Below, in pieces: positions 54,906 to 64,000 of a DNA stretch of 64,000 bases. The notes beneath the pieces were generated by a model. The model did not search any database. It worked only from the letters and a program-made list of their open reading frames with translations, and was not told the origin of the DNA. The stretch is from Ophiostoma sp. CBS 140.51 (taxonomy: Eukaryota > Ascomycota > Sordariomycetes > Ophiostomatales > Ophiostomataceae). Position 1 is the stretch's first letter. The number at the start of each line of letters is the position of its first letter. A program made the translations under genes and the position numbers. The stretch lies in the NCBI GenBank assembly GCA_029298735.1, contig JANSLP010000111.1:28010-92009 (forward strand). Direction: 5' to 3'.

Positions 54906-55665
54906 ATGAGTCGCGCAGGCAAGCTTGCCCCGGAGGTCAACCGGTAAGTGTTTTCGGCCATGTGGCCATTTATGTCCCTGTTGGACCGTTGCGGTTCTCA
55001 TGTTTGGTTTCATTTTGTGGCCATCCGTCGACACGGTCTTTGTCACAAGCCTCGCACTCGGAATTGTCAAAAGGCTGCCTGGTCGGAGCTGAATCCATCC
55101 ACATGTCGAGCCACGTCACAATCACATCTATTATTTTCCTGGCGGACGTCTCAATCCATCGATCTTTTTGATATAAAACGTCTTTCCTTCGCCGTTACGT
55201 TCGCGCATCGATCTAGTGGTCTTTTCATTTTGGCGATGACAAGATCTTTTTTTGCTAACCACATCATGGCTTTCCTCTCCAACAGAGCTTTATTCGTAAA
55301 GAATCTAAGCTACAACGTTACTCCCGAGGAGCTCTTTGAGCTCTTTGGCAAGTTTGGCGCCATTCGGTATGTTGTTCCCGTTCCCTCTGCAGTTCTTCAT
55401 CACTTTTCCATATGGACCGTATCTAACACATCACAGCCAGGTTCGGCAGGGCATTGCCAACAACACCAAGGGCACTGCCTTTGTTGTCTATGAAGACGTC
55501 ATGGACGCAAAGCAGGCTTGCGACAAGCTGAACGGCTTCAACTTCCAGAACCGTTACCTTGTCGTCCTATACCATCAGCCCGATAAGATGGTCAAGTCAA
55601 GAGAGGACCTCGAGGCCCGCAAGGAGAATTTAGCTCGGCTCAAGAAACAGCACGGCATCGATTGA
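54906..55665 (+). CDS. SF3B6: SF3b complex subunit p14 (SF3B6)
   Basis: Three exons (54906-54943, 55286-55366, 55437-55665) encode 115 residues. Introns are 342 and 70 nt (GTAAGT...AACAG and GTATGT...CACAG). The protein is one RRM: RNP2 ALFVKNLSYN, helix PEELFELFGKFGAIRQVRQG, RNP1 KGTAFVVYED, then DAKQACDKLNGFNFQNRYLV and VLYHQPDKM. The C-terminal helix ends LKKQHGID, close to the human p14 ending. p14 sits in the U2 snRNP SF3b complex, binds the SF3B1 N-terminus and can contact the branch-point adenosine. The stop codon is TGA followed by C. The same frame continues open with coding-like composition to 56064, which is listed separately. Confidence 0.93.
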
Positions 55666-56064
55666 CGATTAGACGGGCCTGTGGACCAGCGCCTGCAGAC
55701 GACGACTACCACCACGAAAGTGGCGTTGTCTCGACCCACTGCAGGCCCGTCTCCTTACTCTTCCCCCGCGCGGCCGTCGTCCTCCTCCAAGGCGGCGGCC
55801 TCGCCGTCTCCGGCGAAGACGCCCTCGAAGTCGCCCACGAAACATCACCCCAAGCTGGCGCCGTCGTCCCCCGCCAAGTCCTCGCCGGCCCGCCTGGTTG
55901 CGTTTACTTCGCCCGTCACGACGACTGCCACATCGACCACGACCGTGGTGTCTTCGCCAACCTCCCCCCGAAGCAGCGGCAAGCCGAGCCTTGCGGACCA
56001 GACGCGCAACGCCATGCCGCATTTTGTCCGTAAGCTCTTGCCTACCGTGCCCGAGTGCGCCTAG
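55666..56064 (+). other. In-frame, coding-like open frame directly after the SF3B6 stop
   Basis: After the SF3B6 TGA (55663-55665) the same frame stays open for 132 codons to a TAG at 56062-56064. Its codons are strongly G/C-ending (runs of ACG, TCG, GCG, AAG, CCC), like genes in this window and unlike its 3' UTRs. The translation is Ser/Pro/Thr/Ala/Lys-rich with SPAK/SPTK-type repeats, for example SPAKTPSKSPTKHH and SSPAKSSPARLV. It ends NAMPHFVRKLLPTVPECA. The only ATG lies near the end, so it is not an ordinary independent gene. It could be a readthrough extension of p14, an exon of an alternative transcript, or a fused remnant whose junction became a stop. Confidence 0.45.
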
Positions 56065-57053
56065 AGCAGTAGTTAGCCCCTGCCCTGGGGACCTCTGCTC
56101 GTCCGCGTTTCACTCGTTCGGATGTGCATCACTCGAAGGAAACAACAATCGCCCATATGTCAACGCTCGATTGGGTTATCTTCGGCACATTTGTGGGAGG
56201 AGGGGAGGTTTCCCCGCCAGGTTAAACAGAAAACAATCGCAGTGCAGCATATTCATCCCACCTTGAGTTCATCTTAACTTGAGATGCCAACGTGCATTGC
56301 GTTTCTTTTCTTTTTGCTAGCCAACTCGCCGATTCGCACCCCACTCTATCACGCGTTTGCCTTTTATTTTCACGGAAACCTATTCTTATTCAAATTTGCC
56401 TATTCTGTTTTCGTTGCGTTGCTTGCTTTCGTCCAAACTTTTACGACTTTTCACTTTCTACTTCTGCGTTGGGATGATTGTTTATTTACTTCTGTTCTTT
56501 TACAACTTGCAATATGTTACGGTTATTTTCTCCCACCGCTTCCATACTACTATTTATACCCCCTTGCAGGGCATAGTAGGTACGGTATGGAAGACGAGTT
56601 GGGATGAAGGAAAGGCGTTACCCAGTCCAACTCTGGACCCTTTTTCTCTGGCCGGGAAGAGAGATATTTCATATTTTGTGTGCGATTAACTTGTTGGGGG
56701 TGTTTATTAGCAATCGGCATATGGCAATATGCACGATCCACCCCCTAGGGGAAAATAAAAACAAACTGTGTTTTTCTTCATTTCTATCATATGATCCTTT
56801 CTCTGATACATATGCAATACTGTGTGTGTATCTTTGTTATATTCACCTACTTGTAGCGTCTCGTAAATTCAAAGTAAATGGTATAATAAATAGTAATGGT
56901 ATCTCAGACTCGTACAATATGTATCCCACCCCTTTCTCCCCACGCCAAATATCAGGATCATGCCCTTTTTAACTGCAAATGCTCTCTTATTCGTACACAT
57001 AATAATGTTTCCTCTCTCTCTCTCTCTCCAAGTATTCACTCTCCCTATATCAA
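56065..57053. other. Convergent 3' region between SF3B6 and palF
   Basis: AT-rich from about 56280 on, with a (CT)n run at about 57011-57029 near the palF stop. Open frames here lack coding bias. No gene seen. Confidence 0.45.
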
Positions 57054-60000
57054 TTACCGCTCGTACCGTGGCAGCGGCTCGGCATGCTCGGCAGCACCAT
57101 TACTCCCATGGGCGGCTTCTGTACCAGATCCGGGGCCGTATGTGTAGTGTCGTCCATAGCGGTCCTCATCCGTAGTACCCTCAGGGGCAACGTCCACGTC
57201 TTCGGCAGGGGGCGCAGTAGCGGGACCAGCAATGTCATCATCTAGGACAGCATCTGCAGGAGGGGCAGTTTGCGCAAAGGCTGACGCGGGCGGGGCTGAA
57301 GGGCCAGCTACTGGAACAGACGGGAAAGGAGATGAGGAGGGAGGAGGAGCGACGGTAGGCGGATGAGAGTACGCCGGGCTCTGGTTGTACTGCTGGTGGT
57401 GGCCATCTTCTTCTTCAAGTACGGGTGCCGACGGTGCCGACGGACCGGCCACCGTAGCACGGCCGCCACTGAAGCTTGGCGCCCTAGCACCGCTTCTGCT
57501 GCTTCCGCTGGGGCCAGCTGCGTACGCGGCCCTCGTTGCCCTGCTGCCACGACTGCTGCTACTTGGTCCGACATCATCATAGTCTTCCGGGAACGTAGGA
57601 GGTGAACTGGCCTCGGCAAGCAGTCGCCGACGCTCCAACTCTTGCTTGTCCTCGCTTGGCGGTTGTGCTGGACCTGAACTGGCATCGGCGTCGAAGGGAG
57701 GTGCGGATGGGTCATACGCCGTCAGCTCGTCCAGGGATGGAGCCGTGGGAACAGACGGCGCATGGCGGTTGGTACTACCGCTGCTGCTACCCTCTCCATT
57801 GTCTGCTGGTGCCGATACTTCTAAAGGTTGACCAGGTTGGCTGGGTAGGAGCTGCTGTTCGGCACGGCGAATACGTTCCTTCTCCGTCATATTAGGATCG
57901 CGCTCGGCAGCGAGCATTTCGGCCGTTGGTACATATTGCGGTGCTTGTGAAGACTGTCCGTGGTCAATGTACGGAGGGCGAGGTGCGCCTGTAGACGGTG
58001 AGCCTGGCTCGTCATAATAATCGTAGTTGGGCCCGTGATGGTGAGGATGGTGGTAATTTTGGTTATCGTAACCAGATTGCTGCGGGTACTGGTAGTAGGG
58101 GTGATGCTGTTGATAGTATGGGTCGTCGGGCGGGCCCGGTGAAGCAGTAGATGGGCCGGCAGCGCCACTGCCTGACGCTGTCCCGTTTTCTGGCCAGCTT
58201 GGGTATGGCGGCTGTTGAGGCTGCTGCTGGTACGGCCCCTTGCGGTCCTCTGGGTACCAATTGGGTGGGTGATGTGATAAATATGGCAGAGGTTGTTGCT
58301 GTTGCTGCTGCTGCAAGAGGACCTGCTGCTGGTCTGGTTGCTGCTGGACATCTGGAGACAGTGCGGCCCCCTTGAGCCCGCGACCACGTTGCCGGCTTGT
58401 ATCCGTTGTACCAACAACGACTTCAAAGGCAACAAAGATGACGCCCTTTTGCCGCCGGAGCTGGTCTGTGTCGATCATGTTGCTGCCACCACTCCAGAGG
58501 GCCGAAGTGGGCGCCAACATGGGCTTACCATCATAAGGGTTGCTGCTGTTGCTAACCAGGTTGGGTCCCGCAGGGCCAACGCCGGACTGCAGCAGACCCG
58601 CCAACTTGCCGCCTAAATCAACAATGACCTCAAGCTGGTACTTGAAGCTGATCATATCGCCCGGCACACCCTTGATGGTAGCAAAGGCGTCTTCCGGCAT
58701 ACGCACGGATGCGGTCACGCTCGACTGAAGGGTGCGTGGGTCGATGATCAAGGGGCTAAAGGACTGTGACAAGTCTTTACGGAAGACGCTGCAGGTGCCC
58801 GCAGACATGAGAGACAGGCCACCCAAGCCGGTCTTAGACTTGGGGTAGTAGTTTTCAAGCTTGGTGGAACCGTTGCTGCTTCCACCGCTTCCCTTTTTGT
58901 CTTTGCTGCTCTTGTGTCCCCGTTCTTTGTCCTTTTGCCGGTCCTTGAGCTGCTTGGCCTTCTCCTTGACCTCTTTCTCCTTTTGCTTTTTCTGCTTCCA
59001 GCTTTGAGGTTCAGATGGCTCGCCATCTAGGTCGGGGTGTGGTTGTGAGCCTGATATGCTGCCGTTTATTAAAACGCCATTGCCGCCACCACCTTCTCCA
59101 TTAGCTCCTTCGTCCTCTTCGGCAATGCTTGTCCCAGCAGATGGAAACATAAATTCAGGCGGTGCTGAATCGATGCGTCCTTGGCGGTAGAGGGTGACCA
59201 CGACACCGTGTAAACTCTTGATACGCTTCACGTGCTGCACAGAAACCTTGACACTGACAACCTCGCCTGGAAGGCAGCCGCCTTTCAACAGGTCAATGGT
59301 TGCGGTGATCGTTCGGTCGTCGACAACACCGCTGATGGTGGTTGTTGATACGGACGATAAAGGTGCAGGGTTATTATGTGACCGGTAGCCATTGCCGGAC
59401 GTACTATTTCCGTTGTTGCTGCCGGCAGCCGGGTTTGTAATGGTGGATGAGGATGTGTTTGTTCCAGTGGTCGACACTGCAGAGTGCGCGGCCGTACTCG
59501 CCGGAGCGTGTGAGCTCGTTGGACTTGATAGACGGATGATGTTGCTGCCAGCACCGGTTCCAGAACCCGGTCCTGCCCCAGGGCCGGATCCCGAACCAGA
59601 CCCTGAACCTCCAGCAGCCCCGACAATACCGCTGCTTCGGCTGCGGCTTTCGCTCCCACCACTCGTGACACTGTCGACACTGATCTCGCTGCGGATATCC
59701 GTTTGTGCGGGACTGCGGGGTTGCGATACTCGTGACGTTCGACTTCGTCCTTCAGCGTAACCTTCTTGTTCGTCCTCAAATTGGATTGTCCCATGAGCAC
59801 TGTCTCGTGCCGATCCACGTTCAGAAAGAGTGGCATTGTCGTGTTGTCGGTCGCTGCTGCCGCCGCCAGATGCAAAGGAGATGGTGGACATGGCGCCCGG
59901 GACGCCCGCTGAGCCTGCTGGTATCACTGTCGTGCTGCCAGTTGCTGTTGGCGGTTGGGTCACGACAACAATCTTGCGCTTCTTGGAGCGCTTTGAGATG

Positions 60001-61089
60001 GGCTCTAGAGAGATTGTGCGCGGCCTTGGTTTTGGTACCGCGCCAATATCAACTGGATCGACGAGGTAGACTCTGCGATCGCAGGACTGGATGGGCGCGA
60101 CGGTTGTTGGGCGGGTGAGAGTGGCAGTGACAACATAGCATATAGATCCACGCTCGAACTAGGAGAGATATACAGTTAGAAAATAATACCACGGTATGCA
60201 TCTGGAAACCAATGCGGCAAGTACTTACGTCAATGCTGCTGGGCAGGCCTTGGGAGGGGAAAATGAGATCGAACTCGAACTCGTAGTTGCCCGGTTCTAA
60301 ACGACCTGTGCCACTGAGGACCATCTCGTCACGGAAAAGAAGGGCATGGCCATTGCCCAGGTAGGAGGAGGAAGATGATGACGAGGATTTCGATGCTAGT
60401 AGACGCGATGAAGATGACGAGGAATCAGTGGCGGTATCGGTGGGTAATGATGCCGTGGCCGCAGAGTTGGGGTCCTTAAAGACGCGGACAAGACCACGCA
60501 ACGACACAGTCAAGTGGGTGATGCGTACTGGCTTGACGACGGCCAACACGACAGCACCCAGGACATGATCGCCAGCCACATACTTGCGATGTGGCTCTGC
60601 CGGACGGATGTGGAAGTCGGCAATGGTGCGGGCGGGCGCACGGAAGGGGAGTGTAAATCGGGAGAAGAAGGATCGTCGTCGAGGGGCTATGGTCGTGGAG
60701 GAAGCGGGTGAGATGTGGTGTGTTTTTTGTGAAGGTTCCGAGCTCAGCTGGCTCCGTCCATCGTGCTCTTGGTCGTCCTCATGGCCTCGATTGCTATCTC
60801 GTCGTGGCCGATCGCCTCCTCGTGATGATGAAGGTGGTGAAGGTCGCGACCCTGCGGCAGCCACAGTCGGCTGTGCATCACGTCTTCGTGCTGGTGCCAC
60901 AGTCGGGTCTATTGTCAATGCTGACGCAGCTGCTGTGACTGCAGGCGCCGTGCTTCTTCCGGCCGCGCTGGCCGTCCCCGTCGTCGTCACCGCCTCAGAT
61001 ACAGGCACCGCCGCTCCAGCCGCGGCCTCGGCACCGGGCGGAGCTGCTGCAGCGGTCGGTGACGACGACGGCGAGCTGGAGTCGCCCAT
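57054..61089 (-). CDS. palF: pH-response arrestin-like regulator palF/RIM8
   Basis: Two exons (60229-61089 and 57054-60158, intron 70 nt, GTAAGT...CCTAG, phase 0) encode 1321 residues. The N-terminal ~135 residues are low-complexity. The arrestin N domain starts FFSRFTLPFRAPARTIADFH and IRPAEPHRKYVAGDHVLGAV, with RITHLTVSLRGLVRVF. It continues over the splice to FERGSICYVVTATLTRPTTV and DRRVYLVDPVDIG. The arrestin C domain begins near residue 565 (IDLLKGGCLPGEVVSVKVSV) and includes SFKYQLEVIVDLGGK near 787. Long Ser/Gly/Thr and Gln/Tyr/Pro-rich stretches interrupt and follow it. PalF binds the plasma-membrane pH sensor PalH and recruits ESCRT, starting the cascade that activates PacC at alkaline pH. 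The protein is much longer than I expect for the family, through low-complexity expansion. Confidence 0.9.
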
Positions 61090-62515
61090 GGGGTGTTGGC
61101 GGGAAGCCCGCAGTCCGCCGTGTGCTGTGGCGGATGCTGGTGGGAGTTGTTGTCGTTGTCTTGATGTCGTCGCGTTTGCTGGCTTTGTGTATCGGGTGCG
61201 TTCCGGGCGTACGAAAAAAGAGCCCGTGCACCCCCTTCTTGTGTCGGTCCGGGGCGCTCTTGCTTTGTCTCTCGGCGTTGGTCGTTCGCTCTTTCCCTTT
61301 GTATCCCGTTCTTTCTGTGTCTGCGCCGCGACGGCCGGTTGTTGTCGCGTGGGAATGCCAAGGGGGGTCGCAAAGAGGGAAGGAACGGGAATGCGGTTGC
61401 GACGACTTTAATGCTGGGGGGCTTTCGTTCCCTCTATTTTGCTGTCTTCTGGCTCGTTTTGGCTCGCTTTCGCTCGGAGCCCTTTCTCTGTCAGCCTGGC
61501 GGGTCTGGGCTTCTGGGGCAAAGCTCGCAAAAGATACGCCGCGCAATGCTTGTGTCCTGCCGACGGGGCTCTTTGGGTAGTGGGGAAGGAGCCAGGGGCG
61601 TGCGTGTATTCTAGGGCGCCTATTAGGGAGGTATTGGAGGCATGGCGTTGGGGATCTGTCTGTGGGTGGGCGTTTCAGGTCGAGTACACTGTTAGTTAGT
61701 AGTGGCTGGCTACTTGGTGGACTAATAGCGGCGGACATGCTGTTGGCTCTTAGCCGCCTGGAATCACTTCCTCCCTGCCTGGGACGGACGGGCAAGAAAA
61801 AGGAAGGCGCGATAAAGCATAAACAAATCACAAAAAAGGAAGTAGGAAAGGGGCAAGAGAAGAAAAATAGAACTTTGGGAAAGAATGATAGACCACGCAA
61901 AAAGCTCAGCTTCTATCTCGGGAGGGCGGGACCCGATGGAAGGAGGGACAGGCCTAAGCGTGTTTTAGAGCGAAGCTGCAGTGCTGGCCAACCGCACGGT
62001 ATATATTCACTCCGGGCAATGCCCTCAAACCTTACTTTTTTGTGAGACCATCGTCGCGACTTTTTGCTCCCAACGTCTGTGGCCCTGCGTCACAGCAGAA
62101 GCAACAAAGCTCCAGGTCCGTGGTCGTCTCGGCCCTGCCAACCACAGCTCGCCAGCACACCGCTGAGGCCGTGTACAATGTGTGCTGCGGATGGCAACAC
62201 ATGATGGTCGCTTTTGTCCGATCTGGCAGTTGCTTGTTATCTAGCTATCATGATGAGATCGAGATAGATCACAAAAGAACATGATGGAAAGGCACAAGGG
62301 GCTACAGGTGGGATGATAGCCACAGGCAAGTTGCCTTATCACTTTTACATTCGTGTCTTCGTCTTCAACTCGGCATTTCAACAAACAGATATTGACTTTT
62401 CATTTAACCGAGATATTTCCATTGATCTTCAGTCCACAGTTCTCTTTTGATACGCTCTAAAGGCCCTCTGGTACTTTGCATTTTCGGACAATTATGCAGC
62501 CTTACATATTTCGAC
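61090..62515. promoter_or_regulatory. Region upstream of palF
   Basis: palF leader and promoter. Pyrimidine-rich in the palF sense between about 61150 and 61700. Antisense and sense open frames here (for example 60995-61900 minus) are Arg/Ser/Pro-rich without domain character. No gene seen. Confidence 0.45.
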
Positions 62516-63112
62516 ATGCACAGGCAGTGCTGGACTTGGAACTCGACCTTGACACCATGGCTCAAAGATCGCGGCCTTCCTTCTGCCAACACAGAATATA
62601 CAATTGATGTTCGACCACTCGACCTTACGAACTTCCTCGACCCCTACCTCCTACACCCAATAGACCTCAAAAAGCAGTACAACGGACTCGGCGTCAACCA
62701 AGACCTCGATCTTAGCCATCGTTTACATACATCTTTTGCCCTCGATAAACCCTCTTTACTCGCATTCTTATTGCTGACTACACGCCCTGCACCTGACCCA
62801 GAAGGGGCAGTTCCACCATCAACGACTCACAGCACCAGTACTTCGAAATACACCAGCATTCAGACGTCACTGCCCACGACTATATGCATATACCAATTAC
62901 ATCCAGTCCATCACGGCCTGGGGTTTATTTGCGTGGTCAAAATGTATTCAGCTGAGTTAGACATCGGTCCGTGGCGGTTGTCACAGGTCACCCGTCGCCT
63001 TCCGTACCGACCCAAATCCGACTCCTACAGGCCGAGGTCGCCAAACAAACGAGACAAAAAAAAGAAAATAGCCGGAAAACCGACAATATTGGCAGAATCA
63101 TCGCAACATTGA
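62516..63112 (+). CDS. Doubtful hypothetical open frame, 198 codons
   Basis: From the first ATG (62516) the frame runs 198 codons and ends shortly before a tRNA-like fragment. The middle looks somewhat protein-like (TEYTIDVRPLDLTNFLDPYL, then HPIDLKKQYNGLG). However, codon third positions are not G/C-biased as in the neighbouring genes. The C-terminus runs through an A-rich tract (KRDKKKKIAGK). I recognise no family. It may be a real low-expression gene with an unseen upstream exon, a decayed gene, or chance. Confidence 0.2.
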   Translation: MHRQCWTWNSTLTPWLKDRGLPSANTEYTIDVRPLDLTNFLDPYLLHPIDLKKQYNGLGVNQDLDLSHRLHTSFALDKPSLLAFLLLTTRPAPDPEGAVPPSTTHSTSTSKYTSIQTSLPTTICIYQLHPVHHGLGFICVVKMYSAELDIGPWRLSQVTRRLPYRPKSDSYRPRSPNKRDKKKKIAGKPTILAESSQH

Positions 63113-63131
63113 AAAATCGACAAAAAGAAAT

Positions 63132-63169
63132 TGGACTTGCTGGGAATCGAACCCAGGACCTTTCCCAAT
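63132..63169 (-). pseudogene. tRNA 3'-half-like fragment
   Basis: Read on the minus strand, a perfect T-arm (CTGGG, loop TTCGATT, CCCAG) is followed by a 3' acceptor strand CAAGTCC and discriminator A. It is preceded by AAGGTC, a typical variable loop. No matching 5' acceptor GGACTTG, D-arm or box A is found in the expected ~40 nt upstream, or further up to about 63400. It therefore looks like a truncated tRNA gene or insertion scar, not a functional tRNA. Confidence 0.55.
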
Positions 63170-63186
63170 CGTAGTCACGTTGATTA

Positions 63187-63194
63187 TCACGTGA
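63187..63194. promoter_or_regulatory. TCACGTGA palindrome
   Basis: Perfect E-box palindrome just beyond the tRNA-like fragment. It is not close to a confidently called gene. Confidence 0.35.
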
Positions 63195-64000
63195 TGTGCG
63201 AAGGAAAAATTATACGTTGTCGTGAGTGGGCTTTCGTTGTGGAGATTAAGAAGGCACGAGAGAAGGGTGGAAAGACGAGAGTTTCTCCCAGTTGAAGGGA
63301 TGTGATGCTCATGAAAGGAGCTCTATGAAAAGGCCTTCTGCGCGCTGAACTCTTGAACGCCACCTATTTTGGTCAGGGCTCGTCCACCTTAGCGACGCAA
63401 GGGAGTGCAGCACTGATCCAACCATGCCGCAGATTCACGTAAAGTCACGCAAAAGTCCGTAAATGATTTCCTTCCTACACTTGGGAAACATATGTCTCAC
63501 GAGGAACAAAATTTGTAAAGAAGCTTGCATCTCCTAGATCATAGTCGACGTCCAGTGGCAGATTACAGCTCGTAGATAAGATCCAAGCGTCAACATTATT
63601 CCAAGGCATGTTGGTTTGCCACGAATTTATGGAATTCTCTTTTCCAAAGTTTGTCTTCCGGATACAAGACTTCTATAAAAAATAGATGCCTCACATAGTA
63701 CGGTGTCTATTTGTGGCAATGGTCAGCCGGGTCACAACTGCGCAGGTGCTCGGCTTCTTCCCTCTCACTTGACATCTTGAAGGACTGTCGCGAAGAATCC
63801 AGACGTAAGGCATTGTGGCCATGGCCACAGTAAAGAAGAGGGCAGGGATCTCTTTCCAGCAAACAGAAAACATTGCCAAACTCTAGGTAAATTCTCATTA
63901 AAAGAAACTGATTCATTATATTTCAAGCTTATGGTTTTACTCGGATACACATAGCTATCTACAAGATGCATTCATGGTTGTTTTATATTTTCTATAGGTT

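Larger units (their letters stand above)
63113..64000. other. Right-edge non-coding stretch
   Basis: Contains the tRNA-like fragment and a TCACGTGA site, then AT-rich sequence with no supportable gene to the window end. Confidence 0.4.

Noticed and set aside
55669..56022. Arg/Gly-rich minus-strand frame opposite the SF3B6 extension
   Set aside because: Its composition is simply the complement of Pro/Ser codons. The plus frame has the better codon bias.
59961..59963. palF starting at 59963
   Set aside because: This is an internal GTG. The exon is open back to a CCTAG acceptor and joins the arrestin N domain upstream.
1..64000. rRNA, CRISPR, IS elements, intact retrotransposons, secondary-metabolite core genes
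   Set aside because: None seen on reading both strands. The gene content is ordinary nuclear housekeeping.

Overview
The window is nuclear DNA of a filamentous ascomycete, most likely a Sordariomycete. The protein-coding genes have short introns (mostly 57-222 nt) with GTRNGT-type donors, CTAAC-like branch points and YAG acceptors, coding DNA rich in G/C at third positions, and CT-rich leaders. Every confidently identified gene is a eukaryotic housekeeping gene. The order-level guess is an inference from fungal-type gene forms (palF, ARG-13-type ornithine carrier, N-myristoylated MIC19, mL59). There is no rRNA, CRISPR array, phage, plasmid or intact transposon, and I recognise no secondary-metabolite cluster.

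Left third (1-24.7 kb): ISD11 (-) and MIC19 (+) diverge from one intergenic region. TYW3 (-) converges on MIC19. eIF3m (+) and the UMP/CMP kinase URA6 (-) converge; URA6 carries a mitochondrial-type leader and a membrane anchor. A four-TM MARVEL-like protein (-) has about 4.6 kb of apparently non-coding DNA behind its start codon. Then come eIF2-gamma (+), a LAA2-like AP-1 accessory protein (-), the nucleoporin NSP1 (+) and the ATP synthase inhibitor INH1 (-).

Middle (24.7-46 kb): a 4.4 kb divergent interval leads into 14-3-3 (+), which appears to have a long 5' leader intron. Next are DPH4 (-), ARS2/Pir2 (-), a TspO/MBR protein (+), the mitochondrial ornithine carrier ARG-13 (-), a STIMATE-type vacuolar membrane protein (-) and the spliceosomal helicase PRP28 (+).

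Right third (46-64 kb): mitoribosomal protein mL59/MRPL25 (+), chaperonin CCT4 (-), proteasomal ATPase RPT1 (+), an unrecognised Cys-rich protein (-), SF3b p14/SF3B6 (+), and the pH-signalling arrestin palF/RIM8 (-). The last 2 kb hold only a doubtful open frame and a tRNA 3'-half-like fragment.

The genes form no single pathway. Themes recur: translation and tRNA/eEF2 modification (eIF3m, eIF2-gamma, TYW3, DPH4, mL59), mitochondria (ISD11, MIC19, INH1, ARG-13, TspO, mL59, URA6 leader), RNA processing (ARS2, PRP28, SF3B6) and proteostasis (CCT4/RPT1 divergent pair). The observations most worth following are: an in-frame, coding-like open frame of 132 codons directly after the SF3B6 stop codon (TGA C context); the membrane-anchored URA6; eight copies of the 8-mer TCACGTGA, all intergenic; and the Cys-rich orphan protein. 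All splice structures were assembled by eye from splice signals, reading frame and family similarity.
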